Source of the DNA: Paenibacillus whitsoniae
GTDB taxonomy: Bacteria; Bacillota; Bacilli; Paenibacillales; NBRC-103111
NCBI RefSeq assembly: GCF_003955665.1
Contig: NZ_RXHU01000068.1
Span: forward strand, 1-34,151
DNA length: 34,151 bases
Reading direction: 5' to 3'
In this document: piece after piece, positions 25,193 through 33,744 of the stretch
Layout of the letters: every line of letters starts with the position of its first letter
Position numbering within the stretch: the stretch's first letter is position 1
The notes under the pieces: generated by a model
What the model was told of the DNA's origin: nothing
What the model saw: the letters and a program-made list of their open reading frames with translations, nothing else
Databases searched by the model: none
Position numbers and translations under genes: made by a program

Positions 25193-25987
25193 ATGGATAT
25201 GGGATTGCACAATAAAACGGCGTTAGTTACAGGATCAACGAAGGGGATAGGTAAAGCCATTGCGATTGAACTGGCCAAAGAAGGCGTAAACGTGCTGGTT
25301 AATGGAAGAAGCCATCAAGAGGTAGAACAAACGGTAAACGAAATTCGTGCGAATTTTCCCGCGACATCGCCTCAAAATGCTGCTGCAGATATTGTGGATC
25401 CTGCACAGAGAGAAGCCTTGTTTGAAAAATATCCTCATGTGGACATTTTGGTTAACAATGTGGGGATCTACGAGATCATGAGTTATGATGATGTAACCGA
25501 TGAAATATGGGAAACCTACTTCCGTACGAATGTGCTTGCTGCAAACGGACTATGTAAATTTTATCTCCCTAAAATGCTGGAAAACAAGGATGGCCGCATC
25601 ATTTTTATTGCGAGCGAGGAGGCTGTCATGCCTTCAGGCCTCATGCCGCAATATGGCATGACCAAATCGATGCTGCTTTCTCTTGCAAAGAGCTTATCCA
25701 AATTAACCAAGGGAACCGAAGTGACGGTCAATACAATCATGCCTGGTCCAACGCTTTCTGAAAATGTGCATCAGATTATTGAGGGAATCTATACAGATGA
25801 GCATATGACGTTCCCCGAAAAAGAGAAAAAATTTATGGCTGCAAACTTACCTCATTCGGAGATTCAGCGATTTATTAGACCGATCGAAATCGGAAGACTA
25901 GCAGCTTTTATATGCAGCCCTTATGCTTCCGCATTAAAAGGTTCTCCAATCCGTATGGAGGGGGGCATGGTGCCGACCATTTATTAA
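25193..25987 (+). CDS. SDR-family NAD(P)-dependent oxidoreductase
   Basis: 264 aa classical short-chain dehydrogenase. The cofactor motif is TGSTKGIG (about 14-21) with NGR after the second strand, favouring NADP(H). NNVG is the structural motif. The catalytic Ser is in IFIASEE, with Y-x3-K (YGMTK) 13 residues later. The C-terminal part has IMPGPT and MEGGMVPTIY. AGGAGA lies 8 bp before the ATG. The substrate is unknown; the AraC regulator just upstream is the likely controller. AT-rich relative to the leu and helD genes. Confidence 0.93.
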   Translation: MDMGLHNKTALVTGSTKGIGKAIAIELAKEGVNVLVNGRSHQEVEQTVNEIRANFPATSPQNAAADIVDPAQREALFEKYPHVDILVNNVGIYEIMSYDDVTDEIWETYFRTNVLAANGLCKFYLPKMLENKDGRIIFIASEEAVMPSGLMPQYGMTKSMLLSLAKSLSKLTKGTEVTVNTIMPGPTLSENVHQIIEGIYTDEHMTFPEKEKKFMAANLPHSEIQRFIRPIEIGRLAAFICSPYASALKGSPIRMEGGMVPTIY

Positions 25988-26039
25988 TGGATTCCTTGAG
26001 AGCCTCTGGACACGAGGGGATCCGCCGAGTTTGAACATA

Positions 26040-26078
26040 CAAAAAGAACCGACAACAACAAGTTGTCGGTTCTTTTTA
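26040..26078 (+). terminator. Terminator of the SDR gene
   Basis: AAAAAGAACCGACAAC (26041-26056) pairs perfectly with GTTGTCGGTTCTTTTT (26062-26077) around a 5-base loop. The A-run and T-run make it bidirectional in form. Confidence 0.95.
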
Positions 26079-26290
26079 TTGCTAGTCCAGGAATACAGCA
26101 GGACAGAATTTTAGATGATGCTATTTACAGGCCAACAGGCAATGTGATATGCTAGGAAAACCTATTTGTTGTATTTTTGATAAACAACATAATTAGGTCA
26201 TTATCTTTATATTACAAGTATAGCATGAGGAAGAGCCGATTGTCAAACAGTATTTGTTTTCGAAAATACGATGCAGGAGTGTGGTCAAGA
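26079..26290. other. AT-rich gap before helD
   Basis: No gene. TTGTT (26166-26170) and AACAA (26183-26187) form a weak hairpin. Several AT-rich hexamers could be -10 boxes (TATATT near 26209), but no pair fits a sigma-A promoter well. Confidence 0.5.
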
Positions 26291-28717
26291 ATGGCAAACG
26301 AAATCAACCGGGTAGAGGAACAAGCACGATTGGAACGGGTGAAGATGAGGATTCAGGCGAGCATCGCTGAGCTGGAGCCGGAGGTGTCGGGGCTGCGCAG
26401 CCAGGTGACGGACATTCGGAAGCGATTCTGGGAAGACGTGACGCTGAACACTAGCACGCACGAGGATTTCGAAGAGACATTCTATAGCATCAAGCAGCAG
26501 GAGGCGCTGCTCTCCGAACGGGAGCGGAGCCATCTCAAGCGGCTGCAGCGGTTGAACGGGATGAAGCGATTGCTGCCGTCGCCGTATTTTGGCCGTATTG
26601 ATTTTACAGAACAGGGAACGAAGGAGAGCGAGGCGGTTTATATCGGCGTCGCCTCCTTGACGGATGAAGAGGAACTGAGCTTTCTGGTGTATGACTGGCG
26701 CACGCCGATTGCCAGCATGTATTACGATTTCATGCCTGGCCCTGCTCATTACGATACACCTGGCGGCCGGATTGACGGGGAGATGACGCTCAAGCGGCAG
26801 TATCAGATTCGGGACGGCGAGCTGCGGCATGTTTTTGATACGAGCATGACGATCGGCGACGAGCTGCTGCAGCAGGCACTGGGGCAAGGCGCGGATGCGC
26901 AGATGAAGAGCATTGTGGCGACGATCCAAAGGGAGCAAAATGCCATTATCCGCGACGAAACGAGCCGCATGCTGATCGTGCAAGGGGCTGCCGGCAGCGG
27001 CAAAACGTCTGCCGCGCTTCAGCGGGCGGCGTACCTGCTGTACAGAAACCGCGACAAACTCAGGGCGGATCAGCTCGTCCTCTTTTCGCCGAATGGGATG
27101 TTCAACAGTTACGTCGCTGCGGTGCTGCCGGAGTTGGGCGAGGAGAATATGCAGCAGACGACGTTTCAAGAGTATTTGTCGTACTGGCTCGAAGGCAGCC
27201 TTGCGCTGGAAGATCCGTTCGAGCAAATGGAATTCGTGCTGACGGCGCCGCAAACACCGGATTATGAAGCGCGTATGGCCGGGATCGCCTATAAGGCGTC
27301 GGAGCGCTTTCTCCATGCGCTTCAACAATACGCGCTGTGGCTGGGCAAGGAAGGGATGCGGTTCGTCCCTATCCGGTTCCAGGACCGCGAGCTGATCTCG
27401 GCGGCGCGGATGCGGGAGCAATTTTACAGCTATGATCCCAACGTTCGTTTGGCAAACCGAGTGATTCTGCTCCGGGATTGGCTCCTTAAGGAACTGTCGC
27501 GATGGGAGCGCCGCGAACGGGAGGCGGATTGGGTGCAGGATGAGGTCAACTATCTCGATCCTGAGAGCTATGACGAAGCCTACCGCACGGTGCTGCGCAA
27601 GTATCGGCGGGAGGAGGCGGTGTTTGAATTCACTGACCAATACGATGGAGACCGCCGGAATCAGGGGCCGGGCGAGGAGAGTTTGTTCGATTTTGCCGAT
27701 CAGGAAGAGGAGCTTCTGCGAGAAATGATCGTGAAGGCGCATGCCGAGCCGTTGAAGCGGGAGGTGAAACGGCTGCATTTTATCGATTTCATCGGACTGT
27801 ACGTTCAGTTGTTTGAGGACGAAGGCGCCTTCAGCCGCATGACAGGCGAGACGGAAGTGCCGGCTTCGTGGCCTGAGATTTGCCGCCAAACGCAGGAAAA
27901 GTTGAACGGGAAGCAGCTGTTTTATGAGGATGCGACGCCTTATCTGTATGTGAAGGAATTGATCGAGGGGACGCGCATCAATACGGAGGTCCGACATGTC
28001 TTCGTGGATGAGGGGCAGGACTATTCGCCGTTTCAGTACGCTTTTCTGAAAAAGCTGTTTCCGCGCGCCCGCATGACGGTGTTAGGCGACTTTAATCAAG
28101 CGATTTTTGCGCAGGCGACGAATCTGCAGGAAGAGGCTTCTCCGTTGGTGCGATTGTACGGAGAGGAGGAAACGAGACTGATCCGTCTGGTCCGCAGCTA
28201 CCGCTCGACGCAGGAGATCGTAAGCTTTACGAAGTCGCTGCTGCCTTGGGGCGGGGACATTGTCCCGTTTGAAAGAAGCGGAGAGAAGCCGCGCTTCCTC
28301 CAGGCAAGCAGCAGTGCGGCTCGGGCGGCGCGAATGGCGGGGGATTTGGCGGCGCTGACCGCCGAAGGCCTGGGCTCCGTCGCCGTTATTACGAAAACCG
28401 CAGCTGAAGCTTCCGAGGCTTACGGGTTGTTGCTGGAACAAGGCTGCGAATCGCTGCGCCTGATTACGAAAGAGACGCTTTCTTTTGAAAAGGGGATTGC
28501 GGTCATTCCTTCTTACCTTGCCAAAGGTGTGGAGTTCGACGCGGTGCTGGTCTATGATGCTTCTTCGGCTGTTTATGGTCGGGAAAGTGAGCGGAAGCTT
28601 TTCTACACCGTGTGTACCCGTGCTATGCACAAGCTGCTGCTGTATGCGGTGGGGGAGTGGACGCCTTTTATCGATGGAATAGATCGCGGGTTACAGAATA
28701 TGGTAGAATTGAGTTGA
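26291..28717 (+). CDS. helD: HelD-type RNA polymerase recycling ATPase (UvrD-like)
   Basis: 808 aa, slightly longer than B. subtilis HelD (774). HelD binds RNA polymerase and uses ATP to strip it from stalled or terminated complexes. The N-terminal coiled-coil arm (about 1-90) that inserts in the secondary channel is present; the HelD-specific SEAVYIGVASL and VYDWRTPIASMYYD region follows. Helicase motifs: Walker A GAAGSGKT at 232-239, motif II DEGQD at 573-577, RSYRST, KGVEFDAVLVYDA, YTVCTRAMH. I chose the ATG at 26291, with AGGAG 11 bp upstream. The next gene follows after 44 bp. Confidence 0.93.
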   Translation: MANEINRVEEQARLERVKMRIQASIAELEPEVSGLRSQVTDIRKRFWEDVTLNTSTHEDFEETFYSIKQQEALLSERERSHLKRLQRLNGMKRLLPSPYFGRIDFTEQGTKESEAVYIGVASLTDEEELSFLVYDWRTPIASMYYDFMPGPAHYDTPGGRIDGEMTLKRQYQIRDGELRHVFDTSMTIGDELLQQALGQGADAQMKSIVATIQREQNAIIRDETSRMLIVQGAAGSGKTSAALQRAAYLLYRNRDKLRADQLVLFSPNGMFNSYVAAVLPELGEENMQQTTFQEYLSYWLEGSLALEDPFEQMEFVLTAPQTPDYEARMAGIAYKASERFLHALQQYALWLGKEGMRFVPIRFQDRELISAARMREQFYSYDPNVRLANRVILLRDWLLKELSRWERREREADWVQDEVNYLDPESYDEAYRTVLRKYRREEAVFEFTDQYDGDRRNQGPGEESLFDFADQEEELLREMIVKAHAEPLKREVKRLHFIDFIGLYVQLFEDEGAFSRMTGETEVPASWPEICRQTQEKLNGKQLFYEDATPYLYVKELIEGTRINTEVRHVFVDEGQDYSPFQYAFLKKLFPRARMTVLGDFNQAIFAQATNLQEEASPLVRLYGEEETRLIRLVRSYRSTQEIVSFTKSLLPWGGDIVPFERSGEKPRFLQASSSAARAARMAGDLAALTAEGLGSVAVITKTAAEASEAYGLLLEQGCESLRLITKETLSFEKGIAVIPSYLAKGVEFDAVLVYDASSAVYGRESERKLFYTVCTRAMHKLLLYAVGEWTPFIDGIDRGLQNMVELS

Positions 28718-28761
28718 GTCATGGGGTTGTCCGGAAGAAGGAATAGGGGAGGGTGAGCCGT

Positions 28762-29748
28762 GTGGAGAATCAAAGCCGTGTCGTGATCGGCATAGACGGG
28801 GGTGGTACGCACACAAGGGTTATGGTGGCGGATTTCGAAGGGTGTGTCCTTGCTTATGTGGAGCGGGGAGCCTCATCCATCCATAAGGATGTGCGTGCGA
28901 AAGAAAACGTGCAGCAAGCGATTGTAGACGCGCTGTGCGAAGCGGGGAAGCAGGCAGGTGATGTAGCGGCGTTGGCGGCGGGGGTTGCAGGGTTTGATGC
29001 CAAGGCGGATTTGGCTTGGGTTGAACCTCTCACCGATGTTCCGGGGCTTCATTGCCCGAGGCAGCACGTGAACGATGCGGTGGTTGCCCATAGCGGCGCA
29101 TTGCTTTCCGAGCCCGGAATCATCGTTGTGTCGGGGACGGGGTCGATCATTGTGGCGGTTAACGAGGCTGGACATCACATTCGAAACTATGATCTTCATC
29201 ACTATGCGGCAAGTGCAGCCCGGTTCCTGGCTTATGATGCCACGTATGAAGTGCTGGCCGGCAACGCCAAGGAGGAAGATGCATTGCTCGTTGAAGCGAT
29301 GCTCCGCTTCTGGGACGTGTCTACACTAGACGAACTGGCGCAGCTGGCCGCCGAAGGGTTTATCGCCGATCCGCGCGAGCGCAATCGCAAGTTTGCAGAG
29401 CTCGCACCTGATCTGACGGATTTCGCACAGATGAACATTCCGTTAGCCAGGCTCGTATGCGACCGGGCTGTTCATCAGATCACGGTGGGCGTTAACATGC
29501 TGGCCGCTTATTTTTTAGAGTCAGAGGTGAAGGTTGCCTTGGTCGGCAGTGTTGTGAACAGCGCGTACTTTGGGCAGCAATTGGCCCTGCGCCTGGAACA
29601 GGGGAAACGGAAAAAGCTTCGCCTCATTTCACCCGCCTTTTCGCCGGCGGCTGGTGCGGTGCTGCTGGCCTTGAAAGAACGCGGTGTTGAAATAACGCCG
29701 CGATTATTGGCGAATTTAGGGGCAAATTCAGAGGCGCAGTATGCGTGA
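28762..29748 (+). CDS. BadF/BadG/BcrA-type ATPase, NagK-like sugar kinase
   Basis: 328 aa member of the ASKHA superfamily, near eukaryotic-type N-acetylglucosamine kinases. The phosphate-1 motif is GIDGGGTHT (about 9-17), the phosphate-2 motif VVSGTGSI; NDAVVAH and the C-terminal adenosine segment ALVGSVVNSAYF are present. It probably phosphorylates GlcNAc or a related amino sugar from cell-wall recycling (inference). The start is GTG 28762 with AGGGGAGGG about 8 bp upstream; GTG 28753 directly abuts that site. One anomaly is that the typical GSGY/EG-GW loop is replaced by RNYDLHHYAASAARF, so substrate binding may differ. Confidence 0.8.
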   Translation: MENQSRVVIGIDGGGTHTRVMVADFEGCVLAYVERGASSIHKDVRAKENVQQAIVDALCEAGKQAGDVAALAAGVAGFDAKADLAWVEPLTDVPGLHCPRQHVNDAVVAHSGALLSEPGIIVVSGTGSIIVAVNEAGHHIRNYDLHHYAASAARFLAYDATYEVLAGNAKEEDALLVEAMLRFWDVSTLDELAQLAAEGFIADPRERNRKFAELAPDLTDFAQMNIPLARLVCDRAVHQITVGVNMLAAYFLESEVKVALVGSVVNSAYFGQQLALRLEQGKRKKLRLISPAFSPAAGAVLLALKERGVEITPRLLANLGANSEAQYA

Positions 29749-29794
29749 TGCTGCCCCATAAAGCTCGCTCAGCTAACCCATAGGAGGTCCATAT

Positions 29795-30877
29795 ATGCTC
29801 AAAACCACACTCACACGTATGCTGAAAATCGATTATCCGATTCTGCAAGCGCCTATGGCTGGAGGTCCCGCGACGCCTGCGTTGGCGGCAGCCGTTTCGA
29901 ATGCCGGCGGGCTGGGCAGCCTGGGAGCGGGCTATTTGACGCCGGAGCAAATACGCAGCGCCATTCGGGAGGTGCGGGAGCGCACGGACCGGCCGTTCGG
30001 CGTGAATCTGTTCGTGCCGGAGCAGCCGCAGGAAGATGCGGAGGCGATTGCGCGGATGAACGCGTACCTGGACCGGTATCGGGAAGAGCTGGGCATTGCG
30101 CAGCTTTCGGAGATTCCGCAAGCAGCGGAGAACTTTGAAGAGCAGGTGAAGGTGCTGCTGGAGCAGGGTGTGCCGATCGTGAGCTTCACGTTCGGTATTC
30201 CGTCGCAGGCAATTATTCACGCGCTGAGGCAGCGGGGGACGACAATCATCGGCACGGCGACAACGGTTCAAGAGGCGGAGCTGCTCGAGGCAGCGGGCGT
30301 AGATGCGATTGTGGCGCAAGGGAGCGAAGCGGGCGGGCACCGGGGCACGTTCACATCCGGTGCGTCCGATGCGCTGATCGGCACGATGGCGCTTGTGCCG
30401 CAAGCGACGGATCACGTCAAGCTGCCGGTGATCGCCTCGGGCGGCATCATGGATGGCCGCGGCTTGGTTGCCGCGCTGGCCTTGGGCGCTTCCGCCGTGC
30501 AGATGGGGACGGCTTTTCTTGCCAGCCCTGAGAGCGGCGCCCACGCGGCGTATAAGCATAAGATACTGGTGTCGCGAGAGGATGCAACCCAGGTGACCAC
30601 CGCTTACTCGGGCAAAGCCGCCCGCGGGATTCGCACCGAGTTTATGCGCGATATGCAGGACTACCCCGGCACGATACCGGCGTATCCGCTTCAGAACGCG
30701 ATGACGCGGGACATCCGGCAGGCTGCGGCGAAGGCCAACAAGCCGGAGTATATGTCGCTGTGGGCGGGGCAGGGCTTACGGCTGGCTGGCGAAGCTGCCG
30801 CGGCCGACGTTGTGCGCCGCACGATGGAGCAGGCGGAGCGGCTGCTTGGCAGGATGGCAGGCACGCTCCCCGGCTGA
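29795..30877 (+). CDS. Nitronate monooxygenase (class I NMO family, FMN)
   Basis: 360 aa TIM-barrel FMN enzyme oxidising propionate-3-nitronate or similar nitronates. The class I motifs are QAPMAGGPATPALAAAVSNA with GGLGSLGAGYLTPEQ, then FGVNLFVP, IGTATTVQEA, the catalytic-His motif QGSEAGGHRG, VIASGGIMDGRG and AVQMGTAFLASPES. It could also be called 2-nitropropane dioxygenase; FabK is excluded by the missing FabK signatures. TAGGAGGTCC precedes the ATG. It follows the kinase gene by 46 bp without a visible terminator, so helD-kinase-NMO may be co-transcribed. Confidence 0.92.
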   Translation: MLKTTLTRMLKIDYPILQAPMAGGPATPALAAAVSNAGGLGSLGAGYLTPEQIRSAIREVRERTDRPFGVNLFVPEQPQEDAEAIARMNAYLDRYREELGIAQLSEIPQAAENFEEQVKVLLEQGVPIVSFTFGIPSQAIIHALRQRGTTIIGTATTVQEAELLEAAGVDAIVAQGSEAGGHRGTFTSGASDALIGTMALVPQATDHVKLPVIASGGIMDGRGLVAALALGASAVQMGTAFLASPESGAHAAYKHKILVSREDATQVTTAYSGKAARGIRTEFMRDMQDYPGTIPAYPLQNAMTRDIRQAAAKANKPEYMSLWAGQGLRLAGEAAAADVVRRTMEQAERLLGRMAGTLPG

Positions 30878-31128
30878 AGCAGGCGCTTTCTGTTGCGGGA
30901 GTGTACACCCTCGAAGCAGCTCCTGCTATGCGAAAAGCTGCCGTCCTTGAATGGAGAGCGGAGCTAGTTATTTTTGCGAAGGTTGACTGGCGGGCGATAT
31001 ATGTGGTAGCTGAACTGGAATTTCTCCAGTCTATCAGCGCCACTTCTGGCTGTTCCAAGATCCTCCTGCTTTCATAGGATTTAACCATTATGAAGCATAG
31101 ACAAGGTAAGCCCCTCTATTAACTCATC
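30878..31128. other. Gap between NMO gene and toxin-like gene
   Basis: No gene, terminator or repeat that I can support. Base composition falls from GC-rich to AT-rich across it, marking the left edge of the accessory region. Confidence 0.5.
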
Positions 31129-32157
31129 TTACAATTTTTTAGCCTCTGGCGACATCCCAGGTTGTATGTACCATACGTTGAAGTTATTCTTCGACTTTAG
31201 CCCGCTGTTCGCTTGTGCTGCGGATAAGTCTGGAAACAAGTAATTGACAGCTGTTGGTGCAATATTATCTGCCGATTTCACTTTTTTCTGTATAATATAT
31301 TCATAATCTTTGACCTGATCAACATCGACAGGTCCGCTCACATGCTTGTAATCCCAGATCTCGTTCGTCTTGCTGTCGTAACCGTCGCTATCGCGCGCTT
31401 TGGACATCGATCCCGTCTTCGGAAAAGAAAGCCGTTGCTTCCGAGTAGAGAATGATTTGACATTGACATCCACCCATTGCTCGAATTGGTTCCCTTTCCA
31501 AGCGGAGCTAGTGCTCTTCTCTGCGGCCACCTCTTCTTCCGCAAACGAGTTAAAGCTGGACATGGTGCGGATCAGTTTTGATGGCATTTCCATGAACGCA
31601 TCCGTCACGGCTGTTTTCACCTGTTTCGCCGAATAGCTGGGATGCACCTTGAAGTCAGATACAAGAAATTCCAGTTCCCTCAGATTCGTATCAATCAGCG
31701 AACAGTGATTCGTAATATACAAAGCAGCTGTGCTCATATCCGCACCGAGCAAGCTTAGCTTGCTGATCAAATCCGTATGATCGGTAATTTTCCCGCCTCC
31801 GCGCCCGACGACTCTTTTCCCGGATTTTCTGACGTTTTCTTCCGCCAGGTCATAGGCGGCTTTTAATGTCATATCAGGCTCTTCTAAATGTACTCTTTGA
31901 ATTTCCTCAATAACAGTTTGGCTGACATGAGGATATTTCTTGGTGATAATATCACTATTAATTTTCCTGCCAGCCTTATATGTTTTGTTTGTTCTGCCTT
32001 TCTTAATGGCTCTTTGCAGAAGCTGGCCAACCGCCCTATTACCGATCGTCTGCTGCAGCCTCATCACATCGAAGGGAGCCGTGCTGCTCCTGCTCTGCGT
32101 TACAGGAGCGCTATTTGTTTTATTCGGTAGTTTTCTTTTTCCAGATTTGTCAAACAT
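31129..32157 (-). CDS. Candidate injected/secreted nuclease toxin with LQxxxGNRAV head
   Basis: 342 aa, no signal peptide or membrane segment. Residues 34-48 read LQQTIGNRAVGQLLQ, the short motif at the N-terminus of many DUF4157-type proteins linked to extracellular contractile injection systems and polymorphic toxins. The middle (about 50-210) is helical and unrecognised. The C-terminus has KGNQFEQWV (E226), then D258/D261 in SDGYDSKTNEIWDYKH with D269-x-K271 and a downstream QVKDY, the layout of a PD-(D/E)xK nuclease. I chose the ATG at 32157 because GAAAGGA is 7 bp upstream; ATG 32235 has poor spacing. Divergent immunity-like genes follow. Nuclease activity and delivery are inference. Confidence 0.75.
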   Translation of the reverse strand: MFDKSGKRKLPNKTNSAPVTQSRSSTAPFDVMRLQQTIGNRAVGQLLQRAIKKGRTNKTYKAGRKINSDIITKKYPHVSQTVIEEIQRVHLEEPDMTLKAAYDLAEENVRKSGKRVVGRGGGKITDHTDLISKLSLLGADMSTAALYITNHCSLIDTNLRELEFLVSDFKVHPSYSAKQVKTAVTDAFMEMPSKLIRTMSSFNSFAEEEVAAEKSTSSAWKGNQFEQWVDVNVKSFSTRKQRLSFPKTGSMSKARDSDGYDSKTNEIWDYKHVSGPVDVDQVKDYEYIIQKKVKSADNIAPTAVNYLFPDLSAAQANSGLKSKNNFNVWYIQPGMSPEAKKL

Positions 32158-32472
32158 CGTATAATCCTTTCTATATGTTATTGATTGGATACATTCAAGA
32201 TAGGTGATTTTTTCCAATTCGACATTTTTCGCCATAACCCTTTATTTTATGCCTTATCAAAGGTCTTCACGCGTGTCGATAGTATGTAGGCAAATTTGTG
32301 TGGTATATGTAGGAACATTGGATCGTTAAAGTAACGGGCAGGAATGCTTAATAAACAGAGGGAAATAAAACTGACTGAAATATCCTCACAAAAGACCAAA
32401 TATGGTAAAATAAAGAATAATAAATTAATTATCATAAATTAATGCCATATAAACTGCAGAGGAGATGCTTTT
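32158..32472. other. Divergent AT-rich gap with repeat copy A
   Basis: No gene. It should hold the promoter of the toxin-like gene, but I cannot place one firmly. A TGGTAAAAT extended -10 at 32403-32411 could serve the small membrane protein. Repeat copy A (32312-32338) is here. Confidence 0.5.
32312..32338 (+). repeat. Cassette-end repeat, copy A (truncated)
   Basis: GGAAC (32312-32316) followed 11 bp later by AAAGTAACGGG (32328-32338) and CAGG. The 3' box is identical to that of copy B; the hairpin core is missing. Confidence 0.6.
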
Positions 32473-32721
32473 ATCTTAATAAATCCATATAAAAATAGGA
32501 ATCTCGTTCTTCTTAGTTTAGAGCTCTTTGTATCTTTATTTACTGTTGTATTTGTAATTGTTTCTTCAACTGGAAGCAGAGAACTTAACTTTTCGTGGTT
32601 ATTCTTGCTAATCGCAATAATTTTCCTTATTCGGTTGATTGATACAAAAGATAAAAGCAATACTATTAATGTTACTATTTTTGTATTAGGCGCAATTTTC
32701 ATCATTCTTAAAAATAATTAG
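32473..32721 (+). CDS. Small three-helix membrane protein without canonical start codon
   Basis: 82 residues from ATC 32473 to TAG 32721. The frame is clearly protein-like: about residues 11-30, 40-54 and 63-79 are hydrophobic helices separated by polar loops (SSTGSREL, DTKDKSNT). There is no ATG, GTG or TTG in frame near the start. AGAGGAG (32458-32464) sits 8 bp before ATC, perfect spacing for a non-canonical start. Alternatively, an ATG at 32465 is one base out of frame: one extra T in the TTTT run would give MLFILINPYKN, so a single-base deletion or sequencing error is possible. A small immunity protein is plausible from context. Confidence 0.6.
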   Translation: MLINPYKNRNLVLLSLELFVSLFTVVFVIVSSTGSRELNFSWLFLLIAIIFLIRLIDTKDKSNTINVTIFVLGAIFIILKNN

Positions 32722-32768
32722 AACTTTTCAATCATGCGAATATTTGAACAATTATCCTTTAGCATTAA

Positions 32769-32847
32769 GCTATCGTAGGAACGATAGCGCAAAAAACAGG
32801 GAGCAGATGCCGCGGTATCTGCTCCCTTAATTCATCAAAGTAACGGG
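32769..32847 (+). repeat. Cassette-end repeat, copy B, with hairpin
   Basis: GCTATCGT (32769-32776) pairs with ACGATAGC (32781-32788); the box GGAACGATAGC is 32778-32788. A second hairpin, GGGAGCAGAT (32799-32808) with ATCTGCTCCC (32817-32826), follows. The 3' box AAAGTAACGGG is at 32837-32847. It lies between the small membrane gene and the barstar gene; the hairpin could end transcription of the former. Confidence 0.7.
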
Positions 32848-32887
32848 AGATTTGTTCAAATATGAATAAGGAATAGGGGGATTTCGA

Positions 32888-33277
32888 ATGAGTAAGACAT
32901 TCATTATAGATGGCAGTAAAATTTCCAACTTTGAGGATTTCTGTAGAGAGTTTTCCGATGCTGTATTATCAGGGAAGCATAAATGGAATGGAAATTTAGA
33001 TGCCTTTAACGATATTTTAAGAGGCGGATTTGGTGATATAGAGGACGATGGAACATTCTCAATCTTTTTGAAGAATTCCAGTAAATTAAAGGAAAGTTTA
33101 GGGTACACGGAGACAGTAAAGCTACTTGAAGAGCGATTACTAAGATGCCATCCTTCAAATGTTCCCCTCGTTGCGGAAGAACTGCGACAAGCCAAGAATG
33201 GCATAGGACCCACTATATTTGACTGGCTGCAGGAAATTATTTCAGACCACGAGCATATCACCATTATCCTTGACTAA
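32888..33277 (+). CDS. Barstar-family RNase inhibitor (immunity protein)
   Basis: 129 aa. The N-terminal FIIDGSKISNFEDFCREFSDAV and HKWNGNLDAFNDILRGGFG match the barstar core; N36-L37-D38 and D42 correspond to the Asn-Leu-Asp35 and Asp39 of barstar that plug the barnase active site. The end HITIILD equals the last strand of barstar (DITIILS). It is about 40 residues longer, with an acidic insertion in the middle. AGGGGG precedes the ATG. No barnase-type RNase gene is in the window, so it looks like an orphan immunity gene against a foreign ribonuclease toxin. Confidence 0.85.
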   Translation: MSKTFIIDGSKISNFEDFCREFSDAVLSGKHKWNGNLDAFNDILRGGFGDIEDDGTFSIFLKNSSKLKESLGYTETVKLLEERLLRCHPSNVPLVAEELRQAKNGIGPTIFDWLQEIISDHEHITIILD

Positions 33278-33363
33278 GGGCACTCTCATTAAATTAAAGG
33301 AGGATAGTTTAGCGGATACCTTGAATTAATGAGGAAAACAGTACAGTGATTGGGTGAGAAAAT

Positions 33364-33744
33364 ATGGACGAGAAAAGAATATATAGACCACTTGATGATC
33401 TTTCCGTCCAGAAGATCAAAGAAATACTTATAAGAAATCAGTTAGACGAGCTTTTAACACTTCCCCTTTCCGTGGGAGAAAACCACACCAATTGGAAAGT
33501 TGCTCAAGATCTATGTGCACAACTTTCAAATCATGAGAGTCCTGCGGTTAGAGCAAACGCTGTATTGGGGTTTGCTTATATAGCGAGAACAAAAGGAAAG
33601 TTAGAAAAACATGTCGTTAAACCAATTATTCTGAGAGAACTTCGTGAGAATCACGAACATTGCTTGAGAGTCCACGATGCAATTAATGATATCAATATGT
33701 TCTTGAAATGGAAGTTGGGGAAAAAAGCACTTGATGGCAACTGA
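33364..33744 (+). CDS. Small helical (HEAT-like) hypothetical protein, possible immunity protein
   Basis: 126 aa, no signal peptide. The middle (ALSNHESPAVRANAVLGFAYIA with KPIILRELRE) has the helix-turn-helix spacing and the Asp/Ser-Pro-x-Val-Arg turn of HEAT repeats. HEAT-like single-domain proteins occur among immunity proteins for polymorphic toxins. The ribosome binding site (GGGTGAG) is weak. It lies 86 bp after the barstar gene without a repeat between them, so they form one module. Function is inferred from context only. Confidence 0.7.
   Translation: MDEKRIYRPLDDLSVQKIKEILIRNQLDELLTLPLSVGENHTNWKVAQDLCAQLSNHESPAVRANAVLGFAYIARTKGKLEKHVVKPIILRELRENHEHCLRVHDAINDINMFLKWKLGKKALDGN

Noticed and set aside
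26285..27997. Long minus-strand open frame opposite helD
   Set aside because: It is the mirror of a GC-rich coding frame, lacks a ribosome binding site and has no recognisable domain; the plus strand encodes all HelD motifs.
30760..31077. Plus-strand frame overlapping the end of the NMO gene
   Set aside because: It begins inside the NMO coding sequence in another frame, has no ribosome binding site and no protein-like features.
32439..32705. 88-codon minus-strand frame
   Set aside because: The plus-strand frame over the same bases gives a coherent three-helix protein with a Shine-Dalgarno sequence; the minus frame looks like its shadow.
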